DNA from: Bacteroidaceae bacterium
GTDB taxonomy: Bacteria > Bacteroidota > Bacteroidia > Bacteroidales > Bacteroidaceae
Length of the DNA: 64,000 nt
Assembly (NCBI GenBank): GCA_024699495.1
Contig: JAILPK010000012.1
Coordinates: 26,350 to 90,349 of the forward strand
Direction: 5' to 3'
Under the pieces are notes generated by a model, which was given only the letters and a program-made list of their open reading frames with translations, had not been told where the DNA came from and did no database searches. How positions within the stretch are numbered: the first letter of the stretch is position 1; the number at the start of each line of letters is the position of its first letter. Positions 48,784-58,439 of the stretch are shown in pieces. Position numbers and translations under genes: made by a program.

Positions 48784-50493
48784 TTAGTCGGTTACACCGT
48801 CACGCAGGTCTGCACCTTCCTCACTCTGGGGCTGTGTGCCACCTTCGTTATCGACAATACCGTGGTTAGCGTCAACCTCAGTCTGCGGGAAGCGCATGTT
48901 GAGCCAAGCGTTGTCAGCTGCGATATTGAACTTAAAGGCAGCGGGAACGTTGCTATCGCGTCCGGGGATGAAGCGCACGATAGGCTTCTCCAGACGGCGG
49001 GCATCAACCACACTGAATCCTTCCATCCACAGCTCAACACGACGCTGGAACCAGATTTCATCTGCGAGCGAACGGCCACCCATTGCTACGCTGTAGCCGG
49101 GATCACGATAGTTCTTCACGAAGTTCTCAAGAACGGTTTTTGCTTCACCTTCGTTGCCGCTCTTAGCCAGACCCTCAGCCTTGATGAGAATCATCTCCTC
49201 AGCACGCATCAGAGGCCAGTCGTTGCAGTTTGTAGCAGAAGCAATACCGTCCTTCATACCGAACTTAATATTGGTGTAAGGCTCAAACTCAATCTTAGCA
49301 CCACCCTCATCAACGTAATCGGCAATGTCGTCACCCTTGGCTGTAGCACCGGTCTTGGTGTCAACCCATGTGATGTTAGCCCAGTTGTCAGAGTGCTTAG
49401 TAGCATCCAACCACCAGCCCTTACGGACATCAGAGTCAGAAATCTTATCGTAGAGAAGCTTGTTAATCATAGGTACGTTGCCAGTGGCAGGGCCGTAGCC
49501 GTCACCAGTGAAGGCACTTACCCAAGCATCAGATGTGCGATAGCCGTAGTCTGAACCCTGAGCCTTGGTAATGAGGATACCCCACATCCAGTTCTTCTCC
49601 TTCAGCTGGCAGAAAGCGGGAACGCTTACTTCAGCGATAGAAGCAGGCTCATAGCCGACCAGGGCAGAATCTGCATCGGCAGCAGCTGCCGCCCAGTTGC
49701 CCATATAGAGGTTAGCACGTGCACGCAAGCCAAAGGCTACGTTGCGGTCAACATACATCTTGTTGATTGCAGTCTCCTCATAATTGGCAGCGTCAACGCC
49801 ACGGTCGTAGCCCTTCAGGTTGTCAACTGCGAAGTTGAGGTCTTTGATGATCTGGTCATACACTTCCTTCACAGTAGCACGTGGGTTGTTGGTGAAGTCG
49901 AAGTCAGCACCTGAGCCGAGCAGAGGAATGCAGAGGTCGTTCTGGTGATTCTCGTAGTTGCCGGCGAAGTAAGGAGCAAGAGCCATGTAGTCGAAGGCAC
50001 GGATTGCATGGGCCTGAGCCAGTTTGTAGAGGTTTTCAGTATCCTCGGGGTTAGCCTCAACCATTTCGCCAAGAGAGTTGATGAGCTCTGTGGCAACACC
50101 TGCCTGACGGTAAGGAACCGTGTAGCGGATATAAGGATTGGCATAGTTCGGGTCACGGTCGGAATACTCGCTGGCAGTGCTGAACCAGTTGTAACCGTTG
50201 TCAGCGCCGAAGGCGTCAGCACCTTCAAGAGAGAGGGAGATGGCAGCCATGACGAATCCGAAGTCGTCAGCACGTGAGCTGTTGGTGAAAACACGTCCGC
50301 TACCGCCGTTGGCCATCAAATTGAACATTCCAGAGAAGGACGCATCGACACGTGACGGAACTACCTCGTATGCAGCATTACGCTGTTCCGGGGTGAGCGA
50401 ACCGCCCTCGTAGAATTGCTCGTCCATATCGGTGCAGGATGCAGTGAGCATAGCTACACCAAACGCGAAAAGGGAAATCTTATATAGTTTCAT
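48784..50493 (-). CDS. RagB/SusD family nutrient-uptake lipoprotein
   Basis: 569 aa. Lipoprotein signal MKLYKISLFAFGVAMLTASC. SusD-like helical scaffold with TPR-type pairs: LAQAHAIRAFDYMALAPYFAG, NKMYVDRNVAFGLRARANLYMG and the C-terminal RAEEMILIKAEGLAKSGNEG, LADEIWFQRRVELWMEGFSVVDARRL and MRFPQTEVDAN. SusD caps the SusC barrel and hands ligand in. It lies 37 bp after susC on the same strand. There is no glycosidase nearby; the neighbouring peptidase suggests peptides as ligand, an inference. Confidence 0.94.
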   Translation of the reverse strand: MKLYKISLFAFGVAMLTASCTDMDEQFYEGGSLTPEQRNAAYEVVPSRVDASFSGMFNLMANGGSGRVFTNSSRADDFGFVMAAISLSLEGADAFGADNGYNWFSTASEYSDRDPNYANPYIRYTVPYRQAGVATELINSLGEMVEANPEDTENLYKLAQAHAIRAFDYMALAPYFAGNYENHQNDLCIPLLGSGADFDFTNNPRATVKEVYDQIIKDLNFAVDNLKGYDRGVDAANYEETAINKMYVDRNVAFGLRARANLYMGNWAAAAADADSALVGYEPASIAEVSVPAFCQLKEKNWMWGILITKAQGSDYGYRTSDAWVSAFTGDGYGPATGNVPMINKLLYDKISDSDVRKGWWLDATKHSDNWANITWVDTKTGATAKGDDIADYVDEGGAKIEFEPYTNIKFGMKDGIASATNCNDWPLMRAEEMILIKAEGLAKSGNEGEAKTVLENFVKNYRDPGYSVAMGGRSLADEIWFQRRVELWMEGFSVVDARRLEKPIVRFIPGRDSNVPAAFKFNIAADNAWLNMRFPQTEVDANHGIVDNEGGTQPQSEEGADLRDGVTD

Positions 50494-50530
50494 ATTTTCT
50501 GTTCTTTATACGTTTTGTCGGTTTCTCTGT

Positions 50531-53500
50531 TTAGAACTTCACGGTCAGACCTGCAGTGATGCTGCGCATTGTAGCGTAAGAGCTGGTAGCCATACCGGCA
50601 CCGGTAGTGAAGCTGCCCACACCCACTGTGTAGCGAGGATCAAGACCCTTGCGGGCTGTCAGGAGGAAGAGGTTCTCACCGGCGAAGAAGACGCGGAGGC
50701 TGCGGATCTGCAGTTTGCGTGTCCAATTTGCGGGGAAGGTGTAACCAACGGTGAGGTTGTTCAGAGAGAGATAGTTGCTCTTGGTGAGCCAACGGTCAGA
50801 AGCCGTCTGTGAGCTGGCATCGGTGTCGCCGTAGCTCAGACGTGGGATATCGCTGCCGGTGTTCTCGGTGCTCCATGCGCTGAGCAGGTCTTTGTGCATA
50901 GCCTGACCCTGAGCGCGGCCGTTCTGCATGAGAGCCTGATAAGCTCCGTCAACAGTCTTGCCACCGAGCTGGAAGCTGAACTGAGCGTTGACGTCAACGC
51001 CATAAGCCTCGAATGTGGTACCGAAACCACCAATCACTTTCGGGATGATGCTGCCGAGATCATACTGGTCAGCCTGGTCAATGCTGTTCACAACGATGTC
51101 GTTGCCAGTCTCATTGCCGTTTGCATCAAGCTCACGGGCATACCACAGAGCCTGGCCCGGCTGGAAGTTGTTGTTTTCGGGCACTTCGCCTGTGTATGAA
51201 CCCTGATAGGTACCTGCATATTTCAGCATGTAAGCCTCATAGAGGGAACCGCCGACGCGGATGATGCTGTTGCTGTACTTGATACCGCCTGCGAGCTCAT
51301 CTGCCGGGTCGAGACTGAGGAACTCATTGTGGTTGTGAGCCAGAGAGAGGTTCAGGTTCCAACGGATGTTCTTAGTCTTGATTACGTCACCATCCAAAGA
51401 GAGTTCGATACCGCGGTTGAGCAGTTCGCCTACGTTAGTTGGATATGTGCGTGCGCCGATACCGCTTGACAGAGGCAGATCCTTGGTGTAAAGGAGGTCC
51501 TTGGTGCGGCCCGTGTAGAACTCGATAGTACCGTTCAGGCGATACTTGAAGAAAGAGAAGTCAACACCGAAGTTCCACATGTGCTTCTTCTCCCAAGTGA
51601 GGTTCTCATTGCCTTTACCAGTCTGTGAGATGCTGTATTCCTTGGTCTCATCGTTGTAGGTTGTGGTGTATGAGTCTGCATAAGCATGCCATCCCATACC
51701 GCCGTCGTTACCGTTGGCACCGAATGAAGCCTTAAGTTTCAAGAGGTCGATCCACTTGGCATCCTTCAGGAACTCTTCATTGTTCATCTGCCAGCCGAGG
51801 CCGACACCGCCGAAGGTGCCCCAGCGATGGCCGGGAGCGAAGATGCTGGAACCGTCACGACGAATGCTTGCATCCACGAAGTAACGCTCTGCATAGTCGT
51901 AGCTTGCGCGACCGAGAATGCCTTGGCGCATGATGTGGTCTGTGTAGGAATTAACGTGCTCATTGGTGTGTGAAAGGGCGTTGTTCAACTCACCTACATA
52001 GGGGTTGAAGAGGTGGTCCTTGTCACCGCTGAGGCTCTGGGAAATCTCGCGGTTGTTTTCATAACCGACGAGGATGTTGATGTTATGATCGCCGAAGTTC
52101 TTGCGCCAGTTGGCCATGTACTGCTGGTTGACATTCATGGTGCGTGAGCTGCTTACTGCGCCGATACCGTCATAAGACATACCGCTGCCGAAACGGCTAT
52201 AGAGCTCTGTCGAACGGCTGTTGTAGTTGGTTGCAGCGAGCTGAGCCCAGATTTCAAGGCCTTCAACAGGAATCAAAGTAGCCTGCCACTGGCCGTTGAA
52301 GAGGTCTGCATAGCCCTGGTATCTGTCATACATGTTGTCGCGTACAGCGTTGCCGACGATGCTCGGGCGGCTCTGGTTGGTCTGGTTGTAGTCATATACA
52401 GTCATGCCATTCTCAACCTTGATGGATCCGTCTGCATTACGAACGTAAAGAGGATAGATCGGGCCCATGTTGTTGGTGATGTAGAACAGGTTGCCGCTGC
52501 TGCCCCAAGTGGTTCCGTAAGCAGGCTCCTGGCTGTCACGGTGTGTGAAGCCCATGTTGGTGGTCAGTCGCAGCCATTTCTTAGCCTTGTACTCTATGTT
52601 GGTACGAGCTGTATAGCGCTTGTAGCTGGAGTTCTCCACGGTACCGCCGTCCTGCAGGAAGCCTACGCCTGCATAGTAGCTGAGGCGGTCAGTGCCACCG
52701 CTTACGCTGACGTTATATTCCTGACGGAAGGAGTTGTGGAAAGTCTCGTCATACCAGTTGTCGGGAGTGTAGTAGTATTCTCCGTCGCTGTAACCAAGAG
52801 TGGCCTTCGGGTTGAGGCGACCGTTGCGGCCAATGAGGTTCTGTCCTTCGGGCACAGTATATACCTGATAGCCCAGACCGCCGTTGGCTGAGTTGTAGAG
52901 ATTGTTGTTGGCCCACTTGTAAGCGTCCTGGTCAGAGTAGCCGATGTTCTTGCGCCAGTTGTAGAGGCTTGCGAACTGAGTCTCGTAGTACTGACCCGGG
53001 TCGGTGATTACATCGTAGTTAGGAATCAGGCGGCTGTTGCTACCCCACTTTGCATCGAAGGTGACTTCAGCGTCCTGCTTGCCGCGTGCCTTCTTGGTGG
53101 TGATAATCACAGCACCGTTGGCAGCACGAGAACCGTAAAGAGCGGTTGCGCTGGCATCCTTCAATACGGAGATGCTCTCGATATCGTTCGGGTTGATGGT
53201 CACTACGTCAGCAATCATAGGCACACCGTCGAGGATATAGAGCGGTGTAGTAGAAGCTTCCATAGAACCGAAACCACGGATGCGGATTGTGGGTGAGCTG
53301 CCAGGACCGGCGCTGACGCCAGTAGCCTGCACACCAGCCACCTTACCAATCAGTGAGTTGGTAGCTGAAGAGCTGACGTGATTGGTGATGTCCTCGCTCT
53401 TCACCTCCATTGCGGAACCGGTGAATGTGGAACGCTTGGTTGTACCGTAGGCAACAACCATCACCTCGTCGAGTGCGCGGCTGTTATCCTGCAAGTAGAT

Positions 53501-53770
53501 TTCTACTCCGTCACGAGCGCTAACGCTCTTCGGGAGCATGCCGACATAGCTAACCGTAAGGTTTTTGTAACCTTTTGGCACCATGATGGAAAAGCGTCCG
53601 TTGTTGTCTGTCACAGTGACGGATTGTGTTCCAACGACACTAACCTTAGCGCCGATCAGAGGTTCATTGTCTTCTTCTGAGAAGACGGTACCTGTGATCT
53701 GTGTCTGAGCAAAGGCCCCTCCCACGAATAGGGTGAGACCTGCCAAAAACATTGTTAGTCTTCTTTTCAT
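50531..53770 (-). CDS. SusC/RagA family TonB-linked outer-membrane receptor
   Basis: 1079 aa from the ATG at 53770 (signal MKRRLTMFLAGLTLFVGGAFAQ); an in-frame ATG four codons upstream is possible. The carboxypeptidase-regulatory-like N-terminal domain (ITGTVFSEEDNEPLIGAKV to about residue 100) leads into a TonB-box region (LDEVMVVAYG), the plug (SATNSLIGKVAGVQATG, PTIRIRGFGSMEA, PLYILDGVPM, DIESISVLKDASATALYG) and a 22-strand-type barrel ending in SITAGLTVKF. It imports ligand through the outer membrane using TonB. First gene of the susC-susD-lipoprotein unit. Confidence 0.96.
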   Translation of the reverse strand: MKRRLTMFLAGLTLFVGGAFAQTQITGTVFSEEDNEPLIGAKVSVVGTQSVTVTDNNGRFSIMVPKGYKNLTVSYVGMLPKSVSARDGVEIYLQDNSRALDEVMVVAYGTTKRSTFTGSAMEVKSEDITNHVSSSATNSLIGKVAGVQATGVSAGPGSSPTIRIRGFGSMEASTTPLYILDGVPMIADVVTINPNDIESISVLKDASATALYGSRAANGAVIITTKKARGKQDAEVTFDAKWGSNSRLIPNYDVITDPGQYYETQFASLYNWRKNIGYSDQDAYKWANNNLYNSANGGLGYQVYTVPEGQNLIGRNGRLNPKATLGYSDGEYYYTPDNWYDETFHNSFRQEYNVSVSGGTDRLSYYAGVGFLQDGGTVENSSYKRYTARTNIEYKAKKWLRLTTNMGFTHRDSQEPAYGTTWGSSGNLFYITNNMGPIYPLYVRNADGSIKVENGMTVYDYNQTNQSRPSIVGNAVRDNMYDRYQGYADLFNGQWQATLIPVEGLEIWAQLAATNYNSRSTELYSRFGSGMSYDGIGAVSSSRTMNVNQQYMANWRKNFGDHNINILVGYENNREISQSLSGDKDHLFNPYVGELNNALSHTNEHVNSYTDHIMRQGILGRASYDYAERYFVDASIRRDGSSIFAPGHRWGTFGGVGLGWQMNNEEFLKDAKWIDLLKLKASFGANGNDGGMGWHAYADSYTTTYNDETKEYSISQTGKGNENLTWEKKHMWNFGVDFSFFKYRLNGTIEFYTGRTKDLLYTKDLPLSSGIGARTYPTNVGELLNRGIELSLDGDVIKTKNIRWNLNLSLAHNHNEFLSLDPADELAGGIKYSNSIIRVGGSLYEAYMLKYAGTYQGSYTGEVPENNNFQPGQALWYARELDANGNETGNDIVVNSIDQADQYDLGSIIPKVIGGFGTTFEAYGVDVNAQFSFQLGGKTVDGAYQALMQNGRAQGQAMHKDLLSAWSTENTGSDIPRLSYGDTDASSQTASDRWLTKSNYLSLNNLTVGYTFPANWTRKLQIRSLRVFFAGENLFLLTARKGLDPRYTVGVGSFTTGAGMATSSYATMRSITAGLTVKF

Positions 53771-53865
53771 AAACTCTCTCATTAATTAAAAAAATATAAT
53801 TATTATATACATTAATTAATATAGCTAGGGACACGCCACCGCGTATCACACTATTGTAAACGGCG

Positions 53866-53873
53866 CGAAATTA
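53866..53873 (-). promoter_or_regulatory. Weak -7-like box (TAATTTCG) before susC
   Basis: One base off TAnnTTTG, about 95 bp upstream of the start. No better box was seen in this AT-rich leader, so an alternative sigma factor is possible. Confidence 0.35.
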
Positions 53874-53908
53874 CATAAAATTATTTAATTAGCAATGAAA
53901 AAATGTAA

Positions 53909-53935
53909 AAAAGTGCGGTTTGCACCGCACTTTTT
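53909..53935 (-). terminator. Bidirectional terminator between the sigma gene and susC
   Basis: Perfect 11-bp stem (53909-53919 with 53924-53934) around a TTGC loop; A-rich on the left and T-rich on the right. It ends the sigma-factor transcript before susC. Confidence 0.85.
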
Positions 53936-54001
53936 ATGCCAAATGCTCTTTTTAACGACAAAGAGCACACAAAAAAGATTAAATCAGTGTGAAAATGACA
54001 A

Positions 54002-54589
54002 TTATATAGAAAGGGTCAAATCGTAGTTCGCTGACAGCTTGCGCAAACGGAGAAGGGCATACCGGATCCGCCCCAGTGCTGTGTTAATACTACAGTTGGT
54101 AATGTCCGCAATCTCCTTGAAGGATTTATTCTCGAAAAAGCGCAGGCGGAGCACCTCCTGCTGCACCTCCGGAAGAGTGCTGATCATATCCATCAGGTCG
54201 GAATAAGTCTGCTCGTTGTGCATCTCGTCCTCGATGTTTGTGTCACGCAGGTCCAAGGTGGTCCATATCTTTGATGCCTCATCGCCTCCGACCGTGAATC
54301 CGTGTGAGCCTTTACGATAGTAATCGACAAAAAGATTATGGGCTATGCAGATAAGCCAGGAAGAGAACTTGCCGCTCTCGGTATAGTGGTGGGAACGAAT
54401 CCGGACTATGACCTTTGCGAAAGTCTCCTGGAACAAATCATTGACTGTCTCCTCGTCATGAACAAGGAAAAGGAGATAGTTATAGACTTTGGATTGATAA
54501 CGTGAGAGAAGTTCGTCAAACGCCTCATCATTGCCATTCTCATAAAGACGAATTAATATGTCATCCGTCTCTTTCAGATATTTACGCAT
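54002..54589 (-). CDS. ECF-type sigma-70 family RNA polymerase sigma factor
   Basis: 195 aa. Sigma region 2: DEAFDELLSRYQSKVYNYLLF, DLFQETFAKVIVRI and FSSWLICIAHNLFVDYYRK. Region 4: LPEVQQEVLRLRFFENKSF followed by KEIADITNCSINTALGRIRY, a helix-turn-helix. Length fits ECF sigma factors. No FecR-like anti-sigma gene is adjacent, unlike many sigma/anti-sigma pairs next to SusC genes. It lies 219 bp upstream of susC on the same strand but behind a terminator; control of the susCD unit is possible only by inference. Confidence 0.93.
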   Translation of the reverse strand: MRKYLKETDDILIRLYENGNDEAFDELLSRYQSKVYNYLLFLVHDEETVNDLFQETFAKVIVRIRSHHYTESGKFSSWLICIAHNLFVDYYRKGSHGFTVGGDEASKIWTTLDLRDTNIEDEMHNEQTYSDLMDMISTLPEVQQEVLRLRFFENKSFKEIADITNCSINTALGRIRYALLRLRKLSANYDLTLSI

Positions 54590-54707
54590 TACTTTCTATA
54601 TATGACTTTTCGGAGTAATGTCTTGTCTATAGGCAATGGTGTTTTAAGTTTGACTTTAAATAAGGATTATTAACGGCAAAAGCCGCTTTTTATTGCATAG
54701 TGCGGGG

Positions 54708-54738
54708 CAAAGGTAAGGAACATTTTGAAATATACAAA
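54708..54738 (-). promoter_or_regulatory. Full Bacteroidetes promoter for the sigma gene
   Basis: Minus-strand -33 TTTG (54735-54738), 19-bp spacer, -7 TACCTTTG (54708-54715). It leaves a leader of about 110 nt containing a short CGGC-AAAA-GCCG hairpin. Confidence 0.78.
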
Positions 54739-54776
54739 CATTTTCACAAAAAAAATTTACCCAAAGCCTCATTTTG

Positions 54777-55544
54777 TCAGTTTGAGGAGCGCAAATAGGC
54801 CATTCTTGCCTTGCGTAAAAGTTCTGAAGCGAAGATAAAATCTGTCAGAGCCTTGCAATCGGAGCCCATGACCTGCGAACTTTCGCCACGCCACTCCTGA
54901 CGGCCCTCTTTTATGAAAATTATGTTCTCGCCTATACCCATTACGGAGTTCATGTCATGGGTGTTGATTATCGTCGTCATCTTAAACTCTCCCGTGATAC
55001 TGTGGATGAGGTCGTCAATGACGAGTGAGGTTTTCGGGTCGAGACCGCTGTTGGGCTCATCGCAGAAGAGATAGCGCGGATTGAGGGCTATGGCGCGGGC
55101 TATAGCAACACGCTTCTGCATACCTCCGGATATCTCGTCGGGGTATTTCTTCTGCGCTTCGACCAGATTCACGCGGTCCAGACACTGGCGGGCCCGCCGT
55201 ATGCGGTCGGACAGATTGTCGTTGGAAAACATGTCAAGAGGAAACATAACATTCTCAAGCACAGTCATCGAATCAAACAGGGCCGCACTTTGGAATATCA
55301 TGCCAATCTCACGCCGAAGCAGCATCCGCTCCTTCTTCGACATACTCACGAAGTCGCGGCCGTCATAGAGCACTTTGCCGCTGGTGGGACGCAGCAGTCC
55401 GACGATGCATTTCATCAGCACGGTCTTGCCGGAGCCGCTCTGGCCGATAATCAGGTTTGTCTTTCCCGTGTCGAAACGGGCTGTGATGTCCTTCAGCACC
55501 TCCTTGTCCTCAAAGGACTTGTTTATATTACACAGTTCTATCAT
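54777..55544 (-). CDS. MlaF-like ABC ATPase (lipid transport)
   Basis: 255 aa. Walker A GQSGSGKTVLMKCIVG (about residue 37), Q-loop REIGMIFQSAALFDSMTVLE, signature DEISGGMQKRVAIARAI, Walker B YLFCDEPNSGLDPKTS and switch His INTHDMNSVMGIGE. The NSGLDP form and the LFDSMTV Q-loop are typical of MlaF. With MlaE it drives phospholipid movement between the membranes. It lies 2 bp after the mlaE-like gene; no MlaD (MCE) gene is in view, and it may be elsewhere. Confidence 0.92.
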   Translation of the reverse strand: MIELCNINKSFEDKEVLKDITARFDTGKTNLIIGQSGSGKTVLMKCIVGLLRPTSGKVLYDGRDFVSMSKKERMLLRREIGMIFQSAALFDSMTVLENVMFPLDMFSNDNLSDRIRRARQCLDRVNLVEAQKKYPDEISGGMQKRVAIARAIALNPRYLFCDEPNSGLDPKTSLVIDDLIHSITGEFKMTTIINTHDMNSVMGIGENIIFIKEGRQEWRGESSQVMGSDCKALTDFIFASELLRKARMAYLRSSN

Positions 55545-55546
55545 AA

Positions 55547-56293
55547 TCAGGAAAGCAGTTGGGTGAGAAAGACATCGGCAAAAAGGATGAGCATGGAGCA
55601 GTGGACTACGCTGTCGGTAGAGGCCTTGCCCACCTCAACAGAGCCGCCGTCAACTATATAGCCGTAGAAGGCAGAGACACTGGAGATGATGAAGGCGAAG
55701 AAGAAACTCTTTATATAGCCCATCCATATAAACCACGAGTTGAAAGAGTGCTGCATACCGTAGGTCAGGTCCTCCGCCGTGATGATGCCACCGAGGTAGC
55801 AGGTGGCGTAAGCGCCCACGAAGCCGGCCACCACGCTGAATGTGACCAGCACCGGAATCATTGTGACCAGGCCGAGTATTTTCGGCAGGATAAGGAACGA
55901 AGCCGAATTGACGCCCATAATCTCCAGAGCGTCTATCTGCTGGGTGACGCGCATGGTGCCAATTTCCGAAGCGATGTTCGAGCCTACCTTACCCGCCAGA
56001 ATAAGACACATGATACTCGAGGAGAACTCCAAGAGGAGAATCTCACGGGTTGTGTAGCCGGTGGTGAAGCGCGGCATCCACGGGCTCTGGATGTTCACCT
56101 TCATCTGAATGCAGATCACCGCACCGATGAAAAATGAAATGAGCAGGACTATAACAATACTATCGACTCCGAGTTTCTGCATCTCCTGGATATATTGTTT
56201 CCAATACATTCGGAAACGTTCGGGACGGCTGAACACGCGGCCCATCAGTTCGACATATCGTCCGAAAGTATGAAGACTCTGGGTTATTAACAT
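55547..56293 (-). CDS. MlaE-family lipid ABC permease
   Basis: 248 aa with about five to six membrane segments. Family signatures are GAVICIQMKVNIQSPWMPRF, FTTGYTTREILLLEFS, AGKVGSNIASEIGTMRVTQQ and IDALEIMGVNSASFLILPKI; the EIGTM-x-VTxQIDALE segment is diagnostic of MlaE/YrbE. It forms the inner-membrane core of the phospholipid transporter. The start at 56293 is preceded by a consensus promoter at 56338-56370, divergent from lptB. Confidence 0.94.
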   Translation of the reverse strand: MLITQSLHTFGRYVELMGRVFSRPERFRMYWKQYIQEMQKLGVDSIVIVLLISFFIGAVICIQMKVNIQSPWMPRFTTGYTTREILLLEFSSSIMCLILAGKVGSNIASEIGTMRVTQQIDALEIMGVNSASFLILPKILGLVTMIPVLVTFSVVAGFVGAYATCYLGGIITAEDLTYGMQHSFNSWFIWMGYIKSFFFAFIISSVSAFYGYIVDGGSVEVGKASTDSVVHCSMLILFADVFLTQLLS

Positions 56294-56337
56294 CTGTTAG
56301 GGATAATAGATAATATTATGATGTAGTTTATTGGGGG

Positions 56338-56370
56338 CAAAAGTACTTCAAATATTACTTTTAAGCAAAA
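56338..56370 (-). promoter_or_regulatory. Full Bacteroidetes promoter for the mlaEF-like operon
   Basis: Minus-strand -33 TTTG (56367-56370), 21-bp spacer, -7 TACTTTTG (56338-56345). Confidence 0.78.
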
Positions 56371-56409
56371 TTATGCACGCAAAATCATCGAATCATGACA
56401 ATAATTGTG

Positions 56410-56417
56410 TACTTTTG
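56410..56417 (+). promoter_or_regulatory. Promoter -7 box (TACTTTTG) for lptB
   Basis: TACTTTTG 20 bp before the lptB ATG at 56438; divergent from the mlaEF-like promoter about 40 bp away. Confidence 0.68.
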
Positions 56418-56437
56418 CGCACTCATAAACACCAATT

Positions 56438-57256
56438 ATGGCAGAAGAAAGCATTGAAACGCAGTCCGGACCTATGCAGTTAAGGGCTGAACACCTCAAA
56501 AAAATATATGGAAAACGGACTGTGGTTGACGATGTGTCATTCGATGTCCGCCAGGGCGAAATCGTAGGACTTCTCGGCCCCAACGGAGCCGGCAAGACCA
56601 CTTCCTTCTACATGACTACTGGCCTGGTAATCCCGAATGAGGGACATGTATTCATCGGAGAACACGAGATTACAGAATATCCTGTTTACCGCCGTGCGCG
56701 CATGGGCATTGGATACCTGGCTCAGGAAGCAAGTGTCTTCCGCAAGATGAGCGTGGAGGACAACATCCGTTCGGTGTTGGAACTGCGCACTGACGTCAGC
56801 GAGAGCTACAAGAGAGAGAAGGCAGAACAGCTGATCCACGAATTTCGTCTCGGGAAAGTGAGACGCAACCTCGGCGACCAGCTCAGCGGCGGCGAACGGC
56901 GCCGCACAGAGATAGCGCGCTGCCTGGCCATCGACCCCAAGTTCGTGATGCTCGACGAGCCTTTTGCCGGCGTTGACCCCATCGCAGTGGAGGATATTCA
57001 GTATATAGTGTGGAAACTCAAGCAGTTAAATATCGGGGTGCTTATCACCGACCACAATGTAGAAGAGACTCTTTGCATCACTGACCGCGCCTACATGCTG
57101 TTTGAGGGACGCATCCATTTCAAGGGCACGCCCGAGGAACTGGCTGCAAACCCCGTGGTCCGTGCCAAATATCTGACCAACAGCTTCAAACTGCGAATAA
57201 AGGATTTCGCAAAGATTGATGCCGAGCGCAGGGCTGAAGACGCGATGGCGGAATGA
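56438..57256 (+). CDS. lptB: LPS export ABC ATPase LptB
   Basis: 272 aa. [20 protein letters not shown] start, Walker [20 protein letters not shown] (about residue 48), Q-loop region [20 protein letters not shown] typical of LptB, signature [19 protein letters not shown], Walker [21 protein letters not shown] and switch His [14 protein letters not shown]-terminal tail of about 30 residues extends past the usual end. It powers LPS extraction by LptFG and delivery to LptC and LptA. The next gene, fmt, starts 70 bp later. Confidence 0.95.
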   Translation: MAEESIETQSGPMQLRAEHLKKIYGKRTVVDDVSFDVRQGEIVGLLGPNGAGKTTSFYMTTGLVIPNEGHVFIGEHEITEYPVYRRARMGIGYLAQEASVFRKMSVEDNIRSVLELRTDVSESYKREKAEQLIHEFRLGKVRRNLGDQLSGGERRRTEIARCLAIDPKFVMLDEPFAGVDPIAVEDIQYIVWKLKQLNIGVLITDHNVEETLCITDRAYMLFEGRIHFKGTPEELAANPVVRAKYLTNSFKLRIKDFAKIDAERRAEDAMAE

Positions 57257-57326
57257 CAGCCTTCCTCTCAAGGACATTCTTATTCACAGGACCTCCAGGT
57301 AATAACAGAATAACATTATACAGACA

Positions 57327-58349
57327 GTGAGAATTATTTTTATGGGAACGCCGGACTTCGCGGTAGAAAGCCTCCGGCGGCTGGTCGAGAGCGGGAAGGA
57401 CGTGGTGGCTGTAGTCACTATGCCTGACAAGGCTGTGGGACGTCATCATGACACTTTGCAGGCATCGCCCGTAAAACAATATGCGGTAACGCACGAAATC
57501 CCGATTCTCCAGCCTGAGCGCCTGAAAGACGAGTCTTTCCTCGCTGAATTGCGTGCTCTCAAGGCTGACTTGCAGGTGGTAGTGGCCTTCCGCATGCTAC
57601 CCGAAGTGGTTTGGGCCATGCCAAGGCTCGGCACCTTCAACTTGCATGCCGCCCTCCTACCCCAATATCGCGGAGCGGCTCCGATCAACTGGGCCGTGAT
57701 AAACGGCGACCGGGAGACCGGCGTTACGACATTCTTCCTTGACCATAACATAGATACCGGTCGCATTATCCACAGAGTCAGCACACCTATCGCCGATACT
57801 GACACCGCCGGCGATATCCATGACAGGCTTATGGTCATCGGCGCCGACCTCGTTCTGCGCACGGTGGAAAACATCGAGGCCGGGAACATAGAGACCGTAG
57901 AGCAGGAAGAGCTGATATGCGCCCAGGCATCTGACTCTGCGGCAGGGAGTGACGGTTGTGTACTGCGGCCCGCTCCGAAGATTTTCAAGGAGACATGTGA
58001 GATACGCTGGGATAAGCACAGCGTGAAAAGCGCATACGACTTCATCCGCGGCCTCTCCCCCTACCCCGGCGCTTGGACCACACTCCGCTCCGCCGGCGGA
58101 AACGAGACCACCCTGAAAATATTCTTTGCTGAGAAGGAGCTGACCGGTGACGGTTCCACGCGCGACAGCGTTGACAGCAACGGATTCCCTGTAATTACCG
58201 ACGGGAAGACTTATCTTAAGGTAGCCTTGCCCGACGGATTCCTCCGCATCACGTCTCTCCAACTGGCAGGCAAGCGGCGCATGAACGTGGAAGACTTCCT
58301 TCGCGGCAACCATCTCGACGGAAGCAGATTTGTCATTAACAAGGATTAA
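57327..58349 (+). CDS. fmt: Methionyl-tRNA formyltransferase
   Basis: 340 aa with a GTG start, chosen because the conserved N-terminus (RIIFMGTPDFAVESL) begins at its second codon. Formyltransferase motifs: LNLHAALLPQYRGAAPINWA in its local form FNLHAALLPQYRGAAPI (catalytic His and formyl-donor loop), GVTTFFLDHNIDTGRIIH and HSVKSAYDFIRGLSPYPGAW starting the C-terminal tRNA-binding domain. It formylates initiator Met-tRNA using 10-formyl-THF. The upstream gene is lptB; rpe and comEC, often close to fmt in Bacteroidales, lie 14 kb away here. Confidence 0.96.
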   Translation: MRIIFMGTPDFAVESLRRLVESGKDVVAVVTMPDKAVGRHHDTLQASPVKQYAVTHEIPILQPERLKDESFLAELRALKADLQVVVAFRMLPEVVWAMPRLGTFNLHAALLPQYRGAAPINWAVINGDRETGVTTFFLDHNIDTGRIIHRVSTPIADTDTAGDIHDRLMVIGADLVLRTVENIEAGNIETVEQEELICAQASDSAAGSDGCVLRPAPKIFKETCEIRWDKHSVKSAYDFIRGLSPYPGAWTTLRSAGGNETTLKIFFAEKELTGDGSTRDSVDSNGFPVITDGKTYLKVALPDGFLRITSLQLAGKRRMNVEDFLRGNHLDGSRFVINKD

Positions 58350-58439
58350 GGCATGGCATTACGGATTCAAAACCGCCGCTGAAACTGACGCTTTGTATCC
58401 GTAACCAAGACCATATTTCCCTATGCGGGAAAGAAAAAG

